From positions 55,155 to 119,154 of the forward strand of contig CALRQC020000015.1 of the NCBI GenBank assembly GCA_943370215.1: DNA of 64,000 nt, written 5' to 3'. This document shows, piece by piece, positions 36,321 through 45,880 of this stretch (positions within the stretch are counted from its first letter, which is position 1; each line of letters opens with the position of its first letter). The DNA is from Niveispirillum sp943370215. Lineage in GTDB: Bacteria > Pseudomonadota > Alphaproteobacteria > Azospirillales > Azospirillaceae. The notes beneath the pieces are model-generated. The model saw nothing but the letters and a program-made list of their open reading frames with translations. It searched no databases and had not been told where the DNA came from. Made by a program: the position numbers and the translations under genes.

Positions 36321-38282
36321 TCAGGAACCGTGACGGAAACCGATTTTGTAAAGCGGATCGCCGCTATCGGCCGGCAGGGCCGGCGACTGTTTGGCGACCG
36401 ACTGCATGTTGGACGGCAATTCGAACGGCAGCCGGCCCTGCGGCGCCACCTTGCCGGTCAGCGCATCGAACAGGGCCGCATCGGTGGCCCCGAACTCGGC
36501 AATCAAGGTGGCGGCGTGCGGCTTGATATTGGTCAGGATGGCGGGACGGTCCATGTAAACCGTGACGATCACCGGCACCTTGGCCGCCGCCTGGCGCACC
36601 AGGGCCAGCCCGGCATCCCCTTCCTTGAAATCAATATCGCCTTCATGCTGCATCCGCCCGAAGAAATGGCCCGGATGCAGGGTCTGGAACGGGGTTTTCA
36701 GACGGATCAGGGCGATATCCGCCTGATCCGGGCTGGCCACAATGGTGAAACCGGCGGCCTTGGCCGCAGCCTCATCCACGCCATGGATGAACAGGCGCTT
36801 GCCCCCGCCCGCCGGCAAGGGGCCCGGGCCCAGGCGGTTTTCCAGCATCACCAGCGCCTTGGCCTGCACCTGCCGCCCCTCCGCCAGCACATCAGCGCGG
36901 CCGATGATCCCAGGGGCGGCAGCCGGATCGACGAAGGGATTTTCGAACAGGCCCTGTTCGAACTTCAGTTCCATGATGGTGGCCACGGCGGCGTTCAGCC
37001 GGGCTTCCGGCAGCAGCCCCTGTTTCACCGCCGCCAGCAGCGGCAGGCCATCATTGACGCCGCCGAACTGGTCGATCCCCGCCAACATGCCCTTGGCATA
37101 GCGCTGCGGCTGGGTCAGATCCTCCACCCCCCAGGGGGTGGCGATATCCTTGGGCTGCTGCGGCGGGTTGCCGGTGCGGCAGCTTTCATTACAGTCATTG
37201 GTGATGGCCCAGTCCGACAGGATCAGGCCCTTGAATTTGTGCGTGCCGCGCAGCAGATCGGTCAGCATCTGCTTGTTATAGCCGCCGCTGACGGCCTCCA
37301 CCGGCTTGCCATCCAGGCTCAGGCCCTTCTGGATGGTATAGGTCGGCATCACGCCGGTGACACCCGCCTCAAACGCGCCCAGGAAGGCGGCGACATGGCG
37401 ATCAAAGCCGCCCTTGGTGAAATCGGTGAAGCGGCCATAATAATTATGCCCGTCAAACCCATCAATCTGGGCGCCATAGCCCACCCAATGTTTCACCACG
37501 GTGGTGACACCACCGGGGGCCAGGCCCTTATCGCCCCCCTGCATCCCCTGCACATAGGCCTTTACCTGTGCGGCCACGCGGGCCGGGTCTTCGCCGAACG
37601 TACCGTTGATGCGCGACCAGCGCGGTTCGGTGGCCAGATCGGCCTGCGGCGACAGGGCCATATGGATACCGACGGCGCGATATTCCGCCCGGATGCGATC
37701 AGCGAAATGCCGGGTCAGTGCTGGATCATCCAGCGCGCCAAAACCCAAGGTTTCCGGCCATTGCGAAAAACCGCTGGCCTTTACACTCGCCCCGCCCACC
37801 ACCTGGAAATGGTTGCGCGGATCGGTGCTGATGGTCAGCGGAATGCCCAGGCGGGTGCCGGCCGCGATCATCTGCAGGCGGTTATTTTCGGCCGCGAAAT
37901 CGGCCGGGGCAATGGCCATGCGGGTGATCAGGCTGTTGACATGCTGGTCGCGGATGATCGCTTCCGCTGCGGGCGTATCATAAGCCGGGCCGGGCGACAG
38001 CGGCCCGCCCTGCACCGGGGCCGTGCCATGCACGGCGGCCCCCGCTTTTTCCGCCAGCGTCATCCGTGCCACCAGATCGGCAGCACGCGCCTGCGGCGAC
38101 AGGCGCCAATCTTCAAAAGGCGAGAGTTTGCCGTCGCGGTCCAGGTCGCGGAAACGCAGACCATCGGCACTCAACTGGGCCCCATCGGCCGGCAAGGCCG
38201 GCTGCTGCGGGGCGGCAAAGGCGGTCAGGGCTGCGAACGGCAAAGTGGCCAGAAGCAGCAATTGTTTGAATTGCTTATGCAT
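36321..38282 (-). CDS. Glycoside hydrolase family 3 protein (653 aa)
   Basis: Exported GH3 enzyme releasing beta-linked sugars. Signal peptide to about residue 23, an EF-hand-like segment RDLDRDGKLSPFEDW (~45-59), then the TIM barrel (GIPLTISTDPRNHF, SPQADLATEPRWSRINGTFG, VVKHWVGYG, nucleophile Asp in LILSDWAITND ~357). The C-terminal sandwich domain follows (VQAKALVMLENRL), but the FnIII domain seen in many beta-glucosidases is missing. GGGAGGAAACAA precedes the ATG. It sits 21 bases after the GH30 gene and 17 before the esterase. Probably an exo-beta-glucosidase. Confidence 0.93.
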   Translation of the reverse strand: MHKQFKQLLLLATLPFAALTAFAAPQQPALPADGAQLSADGLRFRDLDRDGKLSPFEDWRLSPQARAADLVARMTLAEKAGAAVHGTAPVQGGPLSPGPAYDTPAAEAIIRDQHVNSLITRMAIAPADFAAENNRLQMIAAGTRLGIPLTISTDPRNHFQVVGGASVKASGFSQWPETLGFGALDDPALTRHFADRIRAEYRAVGIHMALSPQADLATEPRWSRINGTFGEDPARVAAQVKAYVQGMQGGDKGLAPGGVTTVVKHWVGYGAQIDGFDGHNYYGRFTDFTKGGFDRHVAAFLGAFEAGVTGVMPTYTIQKGLSLDGKPVEAVSGGYNKQMLTDLLRGTHKFKGLILSDWAITNDCNESCRTGNPPQQPKDIATPWGVEDLTQPQRYAKGMLAGIDQFGGVNDGLPLLAAVKQGLLPEARLNAAVATIMELKFEQGLFENPFVDPAAAPGIIGRADVLAEGRQVQAKALVMLENRLGPGPLPAGGGKRLFIHGVDEAAAKAAGFTIVASPDQADIALIRLKTPFQTLHPGHFFGRMQHEGDIDFKEGDAGLALVRQAAAKVPVIVTVYMDRPAILTNIKPHAATLIAEFGATDAALFDALTGKVAPQGRLPFELPSNMQSVAKQSPALPADSGDPLYKIGFRHGS

Positions 38283-38303
38283 TTGTTTCCTCCCTGCTGC
38301 CGG

Positions 38304-39806
38304 TTAAATCACGAAACTGTTGAAACTGTCCGCCGGCAGCAGCGCACGCAGTGTCTTCGTGCCCAAGGTCAGGTGCAAGGGCATCGGTTCCGCCATATCG
38401 TTCTGGGCAACAATGACGGTACTTCCATCCGGGTTGCGGAAGGCCAGCAGGTTTTCATAGCCCGCATAAGAAACGGTGCCGATCCGCTTCGCCCCCGGCT
38501 GCACAAAATGGCTGAGATGTTTGAAGACGTGGTAATCCGGGTTGAAGCGGTGGTTGCCCGCCGCGTCCACACTGATCATGGAATTCTGCGGCCAGCCCCA
38601 GCTACTGACACCATTCCGGTCGACGGCGATGTTCCAGTAATCGTAAACGCTGGCACCGGCACGCAGGAAATCCTTCATCATCTGCCAGGTGAAGCGGGCG
38701 AAGCGCCAATCATTCAGGCCATTGCCGCATTCCTGTTCGGATTGGTAAATCTTCAGTTCCGGATGGGCATGGTGGATGAAGGGGATGGCCCCCCGCCCCG
38801 CCCATTGCGCGCCCGCCCCCTTGATATGCGGCCCTACCTTGGGGTCGGCATAGACCTTCTCAAACAGGCTGGCATCAGCGCGTTCCAGCGTGCCAAAGAA
38901 GATATCGGTGCCGCTGCCCTGCAGGGCTTCTGCCAGATACGGGATGAAACGGGCCAGCCCGGTCGGCGTCCAGGTGCAACTGGGGAAGACCTGGGCGGAA
39001 TTGAACTCGTTCTGCGGCATCACCATGCCGATGGGCAGGCCCAGCTTGCGGTATTCATCGACGAAACGGCGGAAATACAGGCCATAGGCGCGGAAATAGC
39101 GTTCCTCCTGGATGAAGGTATCTTGCCCCTCCTCCCGCACCTGATCATCGCGGATGCCATTGTCAGGCAGGCCCATGCGCGGTTTGGCGGTGGCGTAATG
39201 GCCGTTGGTCTTCATCCAGGTCGGTGGCGACCAGGGCGACGCCCACAATGACAACTCGGGGCAACGCTGACGGGCCGCGCGGATGAAAGGAATGATCAGG
39301 CGATGATCGCGGGCGATGGAGAATTTCTCCATGCCGAAATCGCCGGCAGTCTCGTTATGGGAGTACCAGTCCAGCGCATAATCATTGGCGCCGATGGGGA
39401 TGCGGCAGATGCGCAGATTGGCCCCTTTGCCGGGGGTGAACAGTTCCTCCAGCACCTCAGCGCGCGCCGTCGCCGATAGCAGCGACAGCGCCTGCCAGCC
39501 ACGTTCATGGATGCAGCCGCCAAAGCCTTCAATGGTCTGGAACATCTGATCCGCCTGTACCATGACATGCAGATCGGTAACCGAGGTGAGATTGATCAAC
39601 GGCAACTGGCCCGGCATCACCTGCCAGGGCTTATCCCTGGTGGTGGAAACCCAGGTCACCGGTACTTGCCCTGTGGCTGGGGGACCATGATCCGCAGCGC
39701 GCGCCTGTTCTTGTGCCATGCTGGGTTTGGCCGCCGCCACGGCCGCCAGCCCCAGGCCACACAAAATGGCGCGGCGGTCAACACCGTCGCTGTTCTCTTC
39801 TGTCAC
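38304..39806 (-). CDS. Glycoside hydrolase family 30 protein
   Basis: Exported retaining glycosidase of about 500 residues, related to glucosylceramidases and beta-1,6-glucanases. A twin-Arg-like leader (DRRAILCGLGLAAVAAA) starts the protein. Core motifs: QTIEGFGGCIHERGW (the family's first strand), RIPIGANDYAL, LWASPWSPPTWMKTN, acid/base Glu in VMPQNEFN (~265) and nucleophile Glu in IYQSEQECGN (~355). The start is a GTG at 39806 with GGGAGG eight bases upstream; the ATG at 39875 lacks this. Placed between two GH3 genes, it likely makes glucooligosaccharides that those enzymes finish. Confidence 0.92.
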   Translation of the reverse strand: MTEENSDGVDRRAILCGLGLAAVAAAKPSMAQEQARAADHGPPATGQVPVTWVSTTRDKPWQVMPGQLPLINLTSVTDLHVMVQADQMFQTIEGFGGCIHERGWQALSLLSATARAEVLEELFTPGKGANLRICRIPIGANDYALDWYSHNETAGDFGMEKFSIARDHRLIIPFIRAARQRCPELSLWASPWSPPTWMKTNGHYATAKPRMGLPDNGIRDDQVREEGQDTFIQEERYFRAYGLYFRRFVDEYRKLGLPIGMVMPQNEFNSAQVFPSCTWTPTGLARFIPYLAEALQGSGTDIFFGTLERADASLFEKVYADPKVGPHIKGAGAQWAGRGAIPFIHHAHPELKIYQSEQECGNGLNDWRFARFTWQMMKDFLRAGASVYDYWNIAVDRNGVSSWGWPQNSMISVDAAGNHRFNPDYHVFKHLSHFVQPGAKRIGTVSYAGYENLLAFRNPDGSTVIVAQNDMAEPMPLHLTLGTKTLRALLPADSFNSFVI

Positions 39807-39882
39807 AGCGCATCCTCCCTTGTCTTTCTTCTTGCCGGAAGCCGGGCGGGTTAGGCCCCGCCCGGTGCGGATCATGAAGAGA

Positions 39883-42090
39883 TCAGGGCTTCAGCGTGCG
39901 TTCGGACACCTTGGCTTTGCCGGACAAAACCGTGGTGCTGGCCGAGGGGCCGACCACCACATCATAGTCACCGCCGGCAATGTGCCATTGACGGCCCTTT
40001 TCATCGAAACGGGCCAGCAGGCGCGGATCGGCCTTGATGGTGACGGTGCGGCGCTCGCCCGGCTTCAGGTCGATCTTCTCGAACCCGATCAGGCGCTGCA
40101 GCTTCTGGCCATTGGCCCCGGCCAGATAAATCTGCGGGGCGTCCTTGCCCTGCAGCTTGCCGGTATTGGTGACCTGGAAGCTGACCTCCAGCGTCTCCCC
40201 GCCCTTCACCTTCAGCTTGTCATAGGCAAAGGTGGTGTAGGACAGGCCGTGGCCAAACGGGAACAGCGGCTTCATCCCCTTCGCCGCAAAACGACGATAG
40301 CCCACGTCGGAACCCTCCTCGTAAACGACGTCGAACTGCTGCTTGCTGGGCAGGCCCCAACCGGGCAAATCCTGGCGCGGATACTGGTCCAGGCCGGTGG
40401 GGAAGGTCACCGGCAGACGGCCAGAGGGGTTGACCTTGCCGATGATGATATCGGCAATGGACTCACCACCCTTCTGGCCGCTGTACCAGGCGGCCAGCAC
40501 TGCCCCCGTCTTGTCCAGCCAGGGCATAGCGACCGGGCCGCCGGTTTGCAGCACGACAATATTGTTGGGGTTGGCGGTGGTCACCGCCTCGATCAGTTCA
40601 TTCTGCCCCTGCGGCAGCGAGATATCGAAGGCATCAGCACCCTCCGCCATCCACTGGTTGGCGAAAATGATGACGATATCGGACTGCTTGGCCAGGGCAG
40701 CGGCGGCGGCCGGATAACGCCCGTCATTGAAGGTGATGGTGGCTTGTGGCAGCCGTTCCTTCAACGCTTTCAGCGGCGAAGAGTTGTGGAAGACCTGACG
40801 CATCCATGAGGCCATCGGCGTATCGCCTCCGACCGGGATCACCGCCGGATTGCCGCCAACGCTGGTCACCTGGGAGGAGCCGGCACCGGATAGAACACCG
40901 GCATCGGCATGGCCACCAATGACAGCGATCTTCTTGGCCCCGCCGGCCAACGGCAGCAGGCCCTTATTGTTGGTCAACAGCACGATGCCCTCATCGGACA
41001 CCTGCTTGGCAATGGCGGCGTGGGCATTCAGATCCACTGCCGGGGTACCCGGCTTGCCATCGAACAAGCCGGCCACGAACATGGAACGCAGGATACGGCG
41101 CGACATGTCGGACAGGCGTTCGGCCGGAACCGTACCGGCGGCGACCGCCTGCTTCAGCGGTTCGCCAAACCAGATTTGCTGGTCCAACTGCTGGCCGGAC
41201 TGCTGGTCCAGGCCCTTCAAGGCGAAATCGGTGGCGTGCACGGCCCCCCAATCCGACATCACCCAGCCCTTATAGCCCCAATCACCCTTCAGCACCTTGT
41301 TCAGCAGATGATCATTGCCGCAGGAATAATCACCATTCACCAGATTATAGGCGCACATGACGGAGCCGGGCTGGCCGCGTTCGATGGCGATCTGGAAGGC
41401 CAGCAGGTCGCTTTCGCGGTGGGCCGCCTCATCAATGATGGAATTGGCCCAGTTACGATTGGTTTCCTGACCATTCAGGCTGAAATGCTTGACGGTGGAG
41501 ATGATGTTCTGGGATTCGATACCCCGGACGCTTTCGCCGGCCAGCGTGCCGGCCAGCAGCGGGTCTTCCCCCAGATATTCGAAATTGCGGCCATTGCGCG
41601 GGTCACGCGCCAGATTGGCACCGCCGGCCAGCAGCACGTTGAAGCCCTTGGACGCTGCCTCCTTGGCGATCGCCACCCCACCATCATAGGCCAGCTTGAG
41701 ATTGAAGGTGGAGGCCAGCGCCAGACCGGACGGCAAGGCCGTGGCCGTATCGCCGGGGCGGGCATTGCCAGGATTGGTGACGCCCAGGCTGGCGTCGGTC
41801 TCCTTCAGGGCAGGAATGCCCAGACGCGGTACGCCGGGGATATAACCGGCACCGGGAATGGCTCCTTCGGGGATCGGCGGCCCACCGGGGAAGGTCAGCG
41901 GCATCGGTCCGTGTAGCAGGCCGATCCGTTCATCCAGCGTCAGTTCGGCATCCAGCAGCCGGGCCCGTTCGTCGGGCGACAGTTTGTTGTTCTGCCAGGC
42001 CCCCTTCACCTGAGCCATGGCACCGCCAGCGAATGCCGTCAGGCACAGGCTGGTCGCCAGTGCCGCCTTGAACGCTTGATGAACCTTCAT
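39883..42090 (-). CDS. Glycoside hydrolase family 3 beta-glucosidase (735 aa)
   Basis: Exported GH3 enzyme with complete architecture. Signal peptide to ~26 (AMAQ), TIM barrel with GVPRLGIPALKETDASLGV, AKEAASKGFNVLLAGGANLA, STVKHFSLNGQE and nucleophile Asp in WVMSDWGAVHATDF (~279), the alpha/beta sandwich (IAVIGGHADAGVLSGAGSSQ) and a C-terminal FnIII-like domain beginning FPFGHGLSYTTFAYDKL. This is the beta-glucosidase/bglX-type arrangement. GACAGGAG precedes the ATG. It is the first gene after the TonB receptor, separated from it by a strong terminator, and is followed by GH30. Confidence 0.95.
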   Translation of the reverse strand: MKVHQAFKAALATSLCLTAFAGGAMAQVKGAWQNNKLSPDERARLLDAELTLDERIGLLHGPMPLTFPGGPPIPEGAIPGAGYIPGVPRLGIPALKETDASLGVTNPGNARPGDTATALPSGLALASTFNLKLAYDGGVAIAKEAASKGFNVLLAGGANLARDPRNGRNFEYLGEDPLLAGTLAGESVRGIESQNIISTVKHFSLNGQETNRNWANSIIDEAAHRESDLLAFQIAIERGQPGSVMCAYNLVNGDYSCGNDHLLNKVLKGDWGYKGWVMSDWGAVHATDFALKGLDQQSGQQLDQQIWFGEPLKQAVAAGTVPAERLSDMSRRILRSMFVAGLFDGKPGTPAVDLNAHAAIAKQVSDEGIVLLTNNKGLLPLAGGAKKIAVIGGHADAGVLSGAGSSQVTSVGGNPAVIPVGGDTPMASWMRQVFHNSSPLKALKERLPQATITFNDGRYPAAAAALAKQSDIVIIFANQWMAEGADAFDISLPQGQNELIEAVTTANPNNIVVLQTGGPVAMPWLDKTGAVLAAWYSGQKGGESIADIIIGKVNPSGRLPVTFPTGLDQYPRQDLPGWGLPSKQQFDVVYEEGSDVGYRRFAAKGMKPLFPFGHGLSYTTFAYDKLKVKGGETLEVSFQVTNTGKLQGKDAPQIYLAGANGQKLQRLIGFEKIDLKPGERRTVTIKADPRLLARFDEKGRQWHIAGGDYDVVVGPSASTTVLSGKAKVSERTLKP

Positions 42091-42112
42091 CGCTGCTTTC
42101 TCCTGTCATTTT

Positions 42113-42175
42113 TAAAAAAAAGAGGCGCGGGGGAAACCGGTCGGAAGGACAGCCCCAACCGCCCTCCCCCGCGCC
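42113..42175 (-). terminator. Terminator between the TonB receptor and the first GH3 gene
   Basis: On the minus strand GGGCGCGGGGG pairs with CCCCCGCGCC across a ~33-base loop, and the hairpin is followed by CTC and eight T's (42114-42121). It separates the receptor gene from the three glycosidases in the same direction, so partial termination would give high receptor-to-enzyme ratio or force separate promoters. Confidence 0.85.
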
Positions 42176-42187
42176 CAGAGGGGACTG

Positions 42188-44368
42188 TTAGAATTCGATG
42201 CCGAACCGCACACCATAGGTGCGGGGCGGCGCATAGAAGTCGCCACTGCCATTGCTGGCCAGACCGGTCGTCGCATTGGGGCCGGAATTGGTCAGCACGT
42301 CCTTGTCCTCAAGATTGCGGACATAGGCCATCACGTTCCAGCTTCCCTCTGCGGGGGCATAGGTCATGGTCAAGTCCGTCTTGGTGAAGGACTTTTGTTT
42401 GTTCTGTTCAAAACCGTGATATTCCAGATACTTGGCACTTTCGATGTGGGTTTGCACCCGTGCCGTCAGGCTGGCACCATTGGCCAGATCAAACTGGTGC
42501 TGATAGCCCAGATTGATCGACCATTCCGGTGTGCGGGCCATTTCACAGCCCGAGAAATCAGAGGCACGCGGTGACGGCTTGCTGTAATCGGCGCGATAGC
42601 AGCGCGCGAGATTGATGTTGGCACTGTTATTGGCGAAGGCATCGCCCTTGGGCAGCAGGAAATCCTTATAGCGCGCATGGAGCCAGGAAACGCTGGCATC
42701 GATGCGGTCCTGCTCGGTCAACAGGAAGTCGGTTTCCAGTTCCACGCCATAGATCTCCGCCTTTTCTGCATTCAGCGTCACCGTCGCATCCTGCCCGGCA
42801 ATGGTGCCGACGGCGGAAATCTGGAAATCCCGATAGTCATAATAGAAGCCGGACAGATTCAATTGCAGCCGGTTATCCATGAAGCGGTTCTTCATCCCGA
42901 CTTCATAGGAGGTGATGCTTTCCGGCTTGTAATCATTGGGCGGCAGACCGTCATAATAACCACCCGCCTTATAGCCGGTGGCAAAGTTCGCATAGACCAT
43001 GCTGCCTTCGGCCAGATCATAGTCGATGCCAGCGCGCCAGTTCACCTTGTTCCACTTATTGTCGGACACGTTCAGTGTCACCACACCGGTAATCGCACCG
43101 ACATTGTTGGTGAAATAGGTGCCGCCATTGCGGCCCTTCTTGTCTTCGGTATAACGGACACCACCGGTCAGGCGCAGCGCCTCGGTCACCGACCATGTGG
43201 CCTGACCAAAGAAGGCCGTGGTTTCCGCCGTCACCTCTGGCTGAATGAAGGACAGGTAATTGTTGTTGGCCAGGAAGATACGGAAATCGACGTCATTATC
43301 TTCCTTGAAATGATAGGCGCCGACCACCCATTTGACTGGCCCGGTTTCACCCCCCAGGCGTAGTTCATTCGACCACGTCTTATCCACGCCGTAGAAATAA
43401 TTGGGGGCATTGGTGGCAGCATTCTCCCCACCCCGATCATCATTGGCGTAGTTATAGCCAAACAGATAGGTCAACTGGGCCCAGTCCAGGTCCAGATTAA
43501 CCTCTGCCCCCGTGCTCCAATAGGTATTGTTACGATAGGTGTTGACCATGGAAATGGTTTTCCAGGGGTCGCTGGTGCGGGCCGGATAGGCAACATCGCC
43601 GCCGCCGGCCCCGCCACTGCTGAGATAGTCACCCCGCAGATTGATGGTCAGCCTGTCCGTCGGCGTCCACAGGGCCTGCAGGCGGGCGGACTTGTCATCC
43701 TTGTCATATTTGTCATTGCCGGCGGTGGGGCCGGTATTGATCACCTTCTGATAGCCATCATGGCGGATGGTCTGGAAGGCACCACGCACGGCCAGCGTTT
43801 CATCCAGCGGCACATTCAGCACGCCAGAGGTGGTCAACGCGTTGTAATTGCCGAACTCAACCGCTGCCGAACCTTCCAGCTTCTGCGTCGGCCGTTTGGA
43901 GATGACATTGATGGCGCCCGCTGTGGCGTTACGGCCATAGAGCGTACCCTGCGGACCGCGCAGCACCTCCACCCGGTCGATATCATAGAACAGGGCGCCG
44001 GTGGCCGTGGCCCGGGCGATATAGATACCGTCAATATGATAGGCAACAGCCGGATCGCCCACTTCCGTCACGTTGGAGCTGCCGATACCGCGCATGAAAA
44101 TCTGTGAGGCACCACCGCCGCTATTGGTGATCTGCAGGCTGGGCACCTGGGCGGAAAGGTCGACAACGCTCTTGATGCCCTGGCTCTCCAGCCCCTCGCC
44201 GGTGATCGCGGAAACCGCCAGCGGCGTTTCCTGCAGATTTTCAGCCCGGCGCTGCGCGGTCACAACAATCTCCTCCAGTTGCAGGCCATCAGCCTGCTGC
44301 GCCAGCACCGGCAGCACCGGCACCAGAATGGCCATGGCCGCACCGGCCATCAGATGGGACTTCCGCAT
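42188..44368 (-). CDS. TonB-dependent receptor of the glycan locus
   Basis: Outer-membrane transporter of 726 residues. Signal peptide MRKSHLMAGAAMAILVPVLP..AQ, TonB box LEEIVVTAQRR, plug domain with RGIGSSNVTEVGDPAVAYHI, DRVEVLRGPQGTLYGRNATAG and INVISKRP, and a beta-barrel ending in TYGVRFGIEF. The DIDRVEVLRGPQGTLYGRNA form is typical of sugar/aromatic-type receptors in Caulobacterales and sphingomonads. Start at 44368 is chosen by GGGAG about 10 bases upstream. Its position beside GH3-GH30-GH3 and a divergent LacI regulator suggests uptake of beta-gluco-oligosaccharides; ligand is inference. Confidence 0.93.
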   Translation of the reverse strand: MRKSHLMAGAAMAILVPVLPVLAQQADGLQLEEIVVTAQRRAENLQETPLAVSAITGEGLESQGIKSVVDLSAQVPSLQITNSGGGASQIFMRGIGSSNVTEVGDPAVAYHIDGIYIARATATGALFYDIDRVEVLRGPQGTLYGRNATAGAINVISKRPTQKLEGSAAVEFGNYNALTTSGVLNVPLDETLAVRGAFQTIRHDGYQKVINTGPTAGNDKYDKDDKSARLQALWTPTDRLTINLRGDYLSSGGAGGGDVAYPARTSDPWKTISMVNTYRNNTYWSTGAEVNLDLDWAQLTYLFGYNYANDDRGGENAATNAPNYFYGVDKTWSNELRLGGETGPVKWVVGAYHFKEDNDVDFRIFLANNNYLSFIQPEVTAETTAFFGQATWSVTEALRLTGGVRYTEDKKGRNGGTYFTNNVGAITGVVTLNVSDNKWNKVNWRAGIDYDLAEGSMVYANFATGYKAGGYYDGLPPNDYKPESITSYEVGMKNRFMDNRLQLNLSGFYYDYRDFQISAVGTIAGQDATVTLNAEKAEIYGVELETDFLLTEQDRIDASVSWLHARYKDFLLPKGDAFANNSANINLARCYRADYSKPSPRASDFSGCEMARTPEWSINLGYQHQFDLANGASLTARVQTHIESAKYLEYHGFEQNKQKSFTKTDLTMTYAPAEGSWNVMAYVRNLEDKDVLTNSGPNATTGLASNGSGDFYAPPRTYGVRFGIEF

Positions 44369-44829
44369 CACTGTCTCACTCCCTTTGTTTTGTTTACCCT
44401 TGTTGTGGGGGAGTTGTGGACGCACGCTCGCATTCGCTGACCGCCTGCTGGTCAAACGCTTGGACAGAGACAGACAAGTCCTTCCGGAAAAATCACTATT
44501 TCCGGTTTACCTGTATCTCAGCGCATAGAGGGGCTGCCCGCGAAGGGTCAGCCCCTTCGGACGGCGAAAATGCTCTCACACACGTTTCAACTCCCCGCCT
44601 GGCCCCGTTATCGGGGTCTCATGCATCGCCGGGACAGGTTGATGACAACGTTGTCCCGCACTATATGTTTGCCGGCGATGAACCGGAATTGTTACGTAGC
44701 ATCATTCAGGAAACGGAGCAACCGAAAATGTCCATCGTTGTCCCCATTTTTCGTTCTTAAATTACCCAAATATAATTATCAGAGTAATATGATGATCGAA
44801 ATCCCCACCAATCCGCAACGGGAGCGGCT
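44369..44829. other. Divergent promoter region of the glycan locus
   Basis: 461 bases separate the TonB receptor (minus) and the lacI-type gene (plus) with no supported gene. Apart from the palindromic operator candidate at 44644-44655 and a possible half-site CGTTGTC at 44735-44741, I see no further structure. The part near lacI is AT-rich. Confidence 0.55.
44644..44655. promoter_or_regulatory. Candidate LacI-family operator
   Basis: GACAACGTTGTC is a perfect 12-bp palindrome with the central CG that LacI-family proteins favour. It is located in the divergent region between the TonB receptor and the lacI-type gene, about 275 bases upstream of the receptor start. Confidence 0.55.
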
Positions 44830-45870
44830 GTGACCAAGCCAACAATCCATGATGTGGCGCGGGCCGCCGGCGTCTCCATCAAAACCGTCTCCCGCGTGTT
44901 GAACGGGGAGCCAAAGGCCAGCGCCGCCACGCGGGAAAGGGTGATGGAGGCGGTCAGCGCACTGAATTACTCACCAAACCTTTCCGCGCGCAGCCTTTCC
45001 GGCTTGCGGAATTACATGATGGCCTTCGTGCTGGGCGGGGAAGCCGAGAAGCCCTCCCTGTCCTTACAGAATGAATATATCGCGGCCTTGCAGGTGGGGG
45101 CGGTGACGGCAGCAAAGGAGGCGGGTTATCACCTGTTGGTGGAACCGCTGGGCATGGCTGCGGAAGGGTTCAAGGAACGGGCACGGCGGATGATCGCCAT
45201 GCCGGCGGTGGATGGCTTCATCTTCATGCCGGGCCTGGCGGATCATCCGGATATGCTGGAACTGCTGATCCAGCGGCCCGGCACCTATGTCCGGGTCAGC
45301 CCGGGCCGGGACGTGCCATCATTACCGGCCACCGTGCGAATCAACGATTATCAGGCCGCCTTCGATATGACCCGCCATCTGCTGGATCTGGGGCACCGGC
45401 GCATCGCCTTCGTGCAGGGCTTGCCTGGCTATGGATCGGCGGAATTACGGTTCGAGGCCTTCCGCGACGCCATGGCACAGGTCGGCGGACATGATCCGGC
45501 TTTGCTGCGCCCCGGTGCCTATACCCCGCAAAGCGGGCGGGAAGCGGCGGAATCGCTTTTGTCCCTGCCGACACTGCCCACCGCCATCTTTGCCGCCAAT
45601 GATGCCATGGCCATGGGCGTGATGGCGGTGGCGCATCGCCGGGGCATCCGGGTGCCCGATCAGCTTTCCGTTGCCGGGATCGATGATATCCCGATGGCGG
45701 CGGCCGTCTGGCCGACCCTGACAACGGTGCGGCAGCCGCTGACGGCCATGGGGGCGGCGGCAGCACAATATATTATTGCCCGTTCCCAGGGCCGGCATGA
45801 CACGCCGCCGCCCGCCACCTTCCGGCATGAACTGGTGGTGCGGGAATCAACCGCACCACCGCAAGGCTGA
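44830..45870 (+). CDS. LacI-family transcriptional regulator
   Basis: 346-residue sugar-responsive repressor. The N-terminal helix-turn-helix is canonical (TIHDVARAAGVSIKTVSRVL, hinge region SALNYSPNLSARSLSG) and the rest is a periplasmic-binding-protein-like effector domain (AIFAANDAMAMGVM, GIRVPDQLSVAGIDDIPMAA, TTVRQPLTAMGAAAA). The start is a GTG at 44830 with GGGAG five to nine bases upstream. Divergent to the TonB receptor and glycosidase genes, it most likely controls them through the palindrome at 44644-44655. The sugar effector is unknown. Confidence 0.94.
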   Translation: MTKPTIHDVARAAGVSIKTVSRVLNGEPKASAATRERVMEAVSALNYSPNLSARSLSGLRNYMMAFVLGGEAEKPSLSLQNEYIAALQVGAVTAAKEAGYHLLVEPLGMAAEGFKERARRMIAMPAVDGFIFMPGLADHPDMLELLIQRPGTYVRVSPGRDVPSLPATVRINDYQAAFDMTRHLLDLGHRRIAFVQGLPGYGSAELRFEAFRDAMAQVGGHDPALLRPGAYTPQSGREAAESLLSLPTLPTAIFAANDAMAMGVMAVAHRRGIRVPDQLSVAGIDDIPMAAAVWPTLTTVRQPLTAMGAAAAQYIIARSQGRHDTPPPATFRHELVVRESTAPPQG

Positions 45871-45880
45871 CGGCTGCGTG

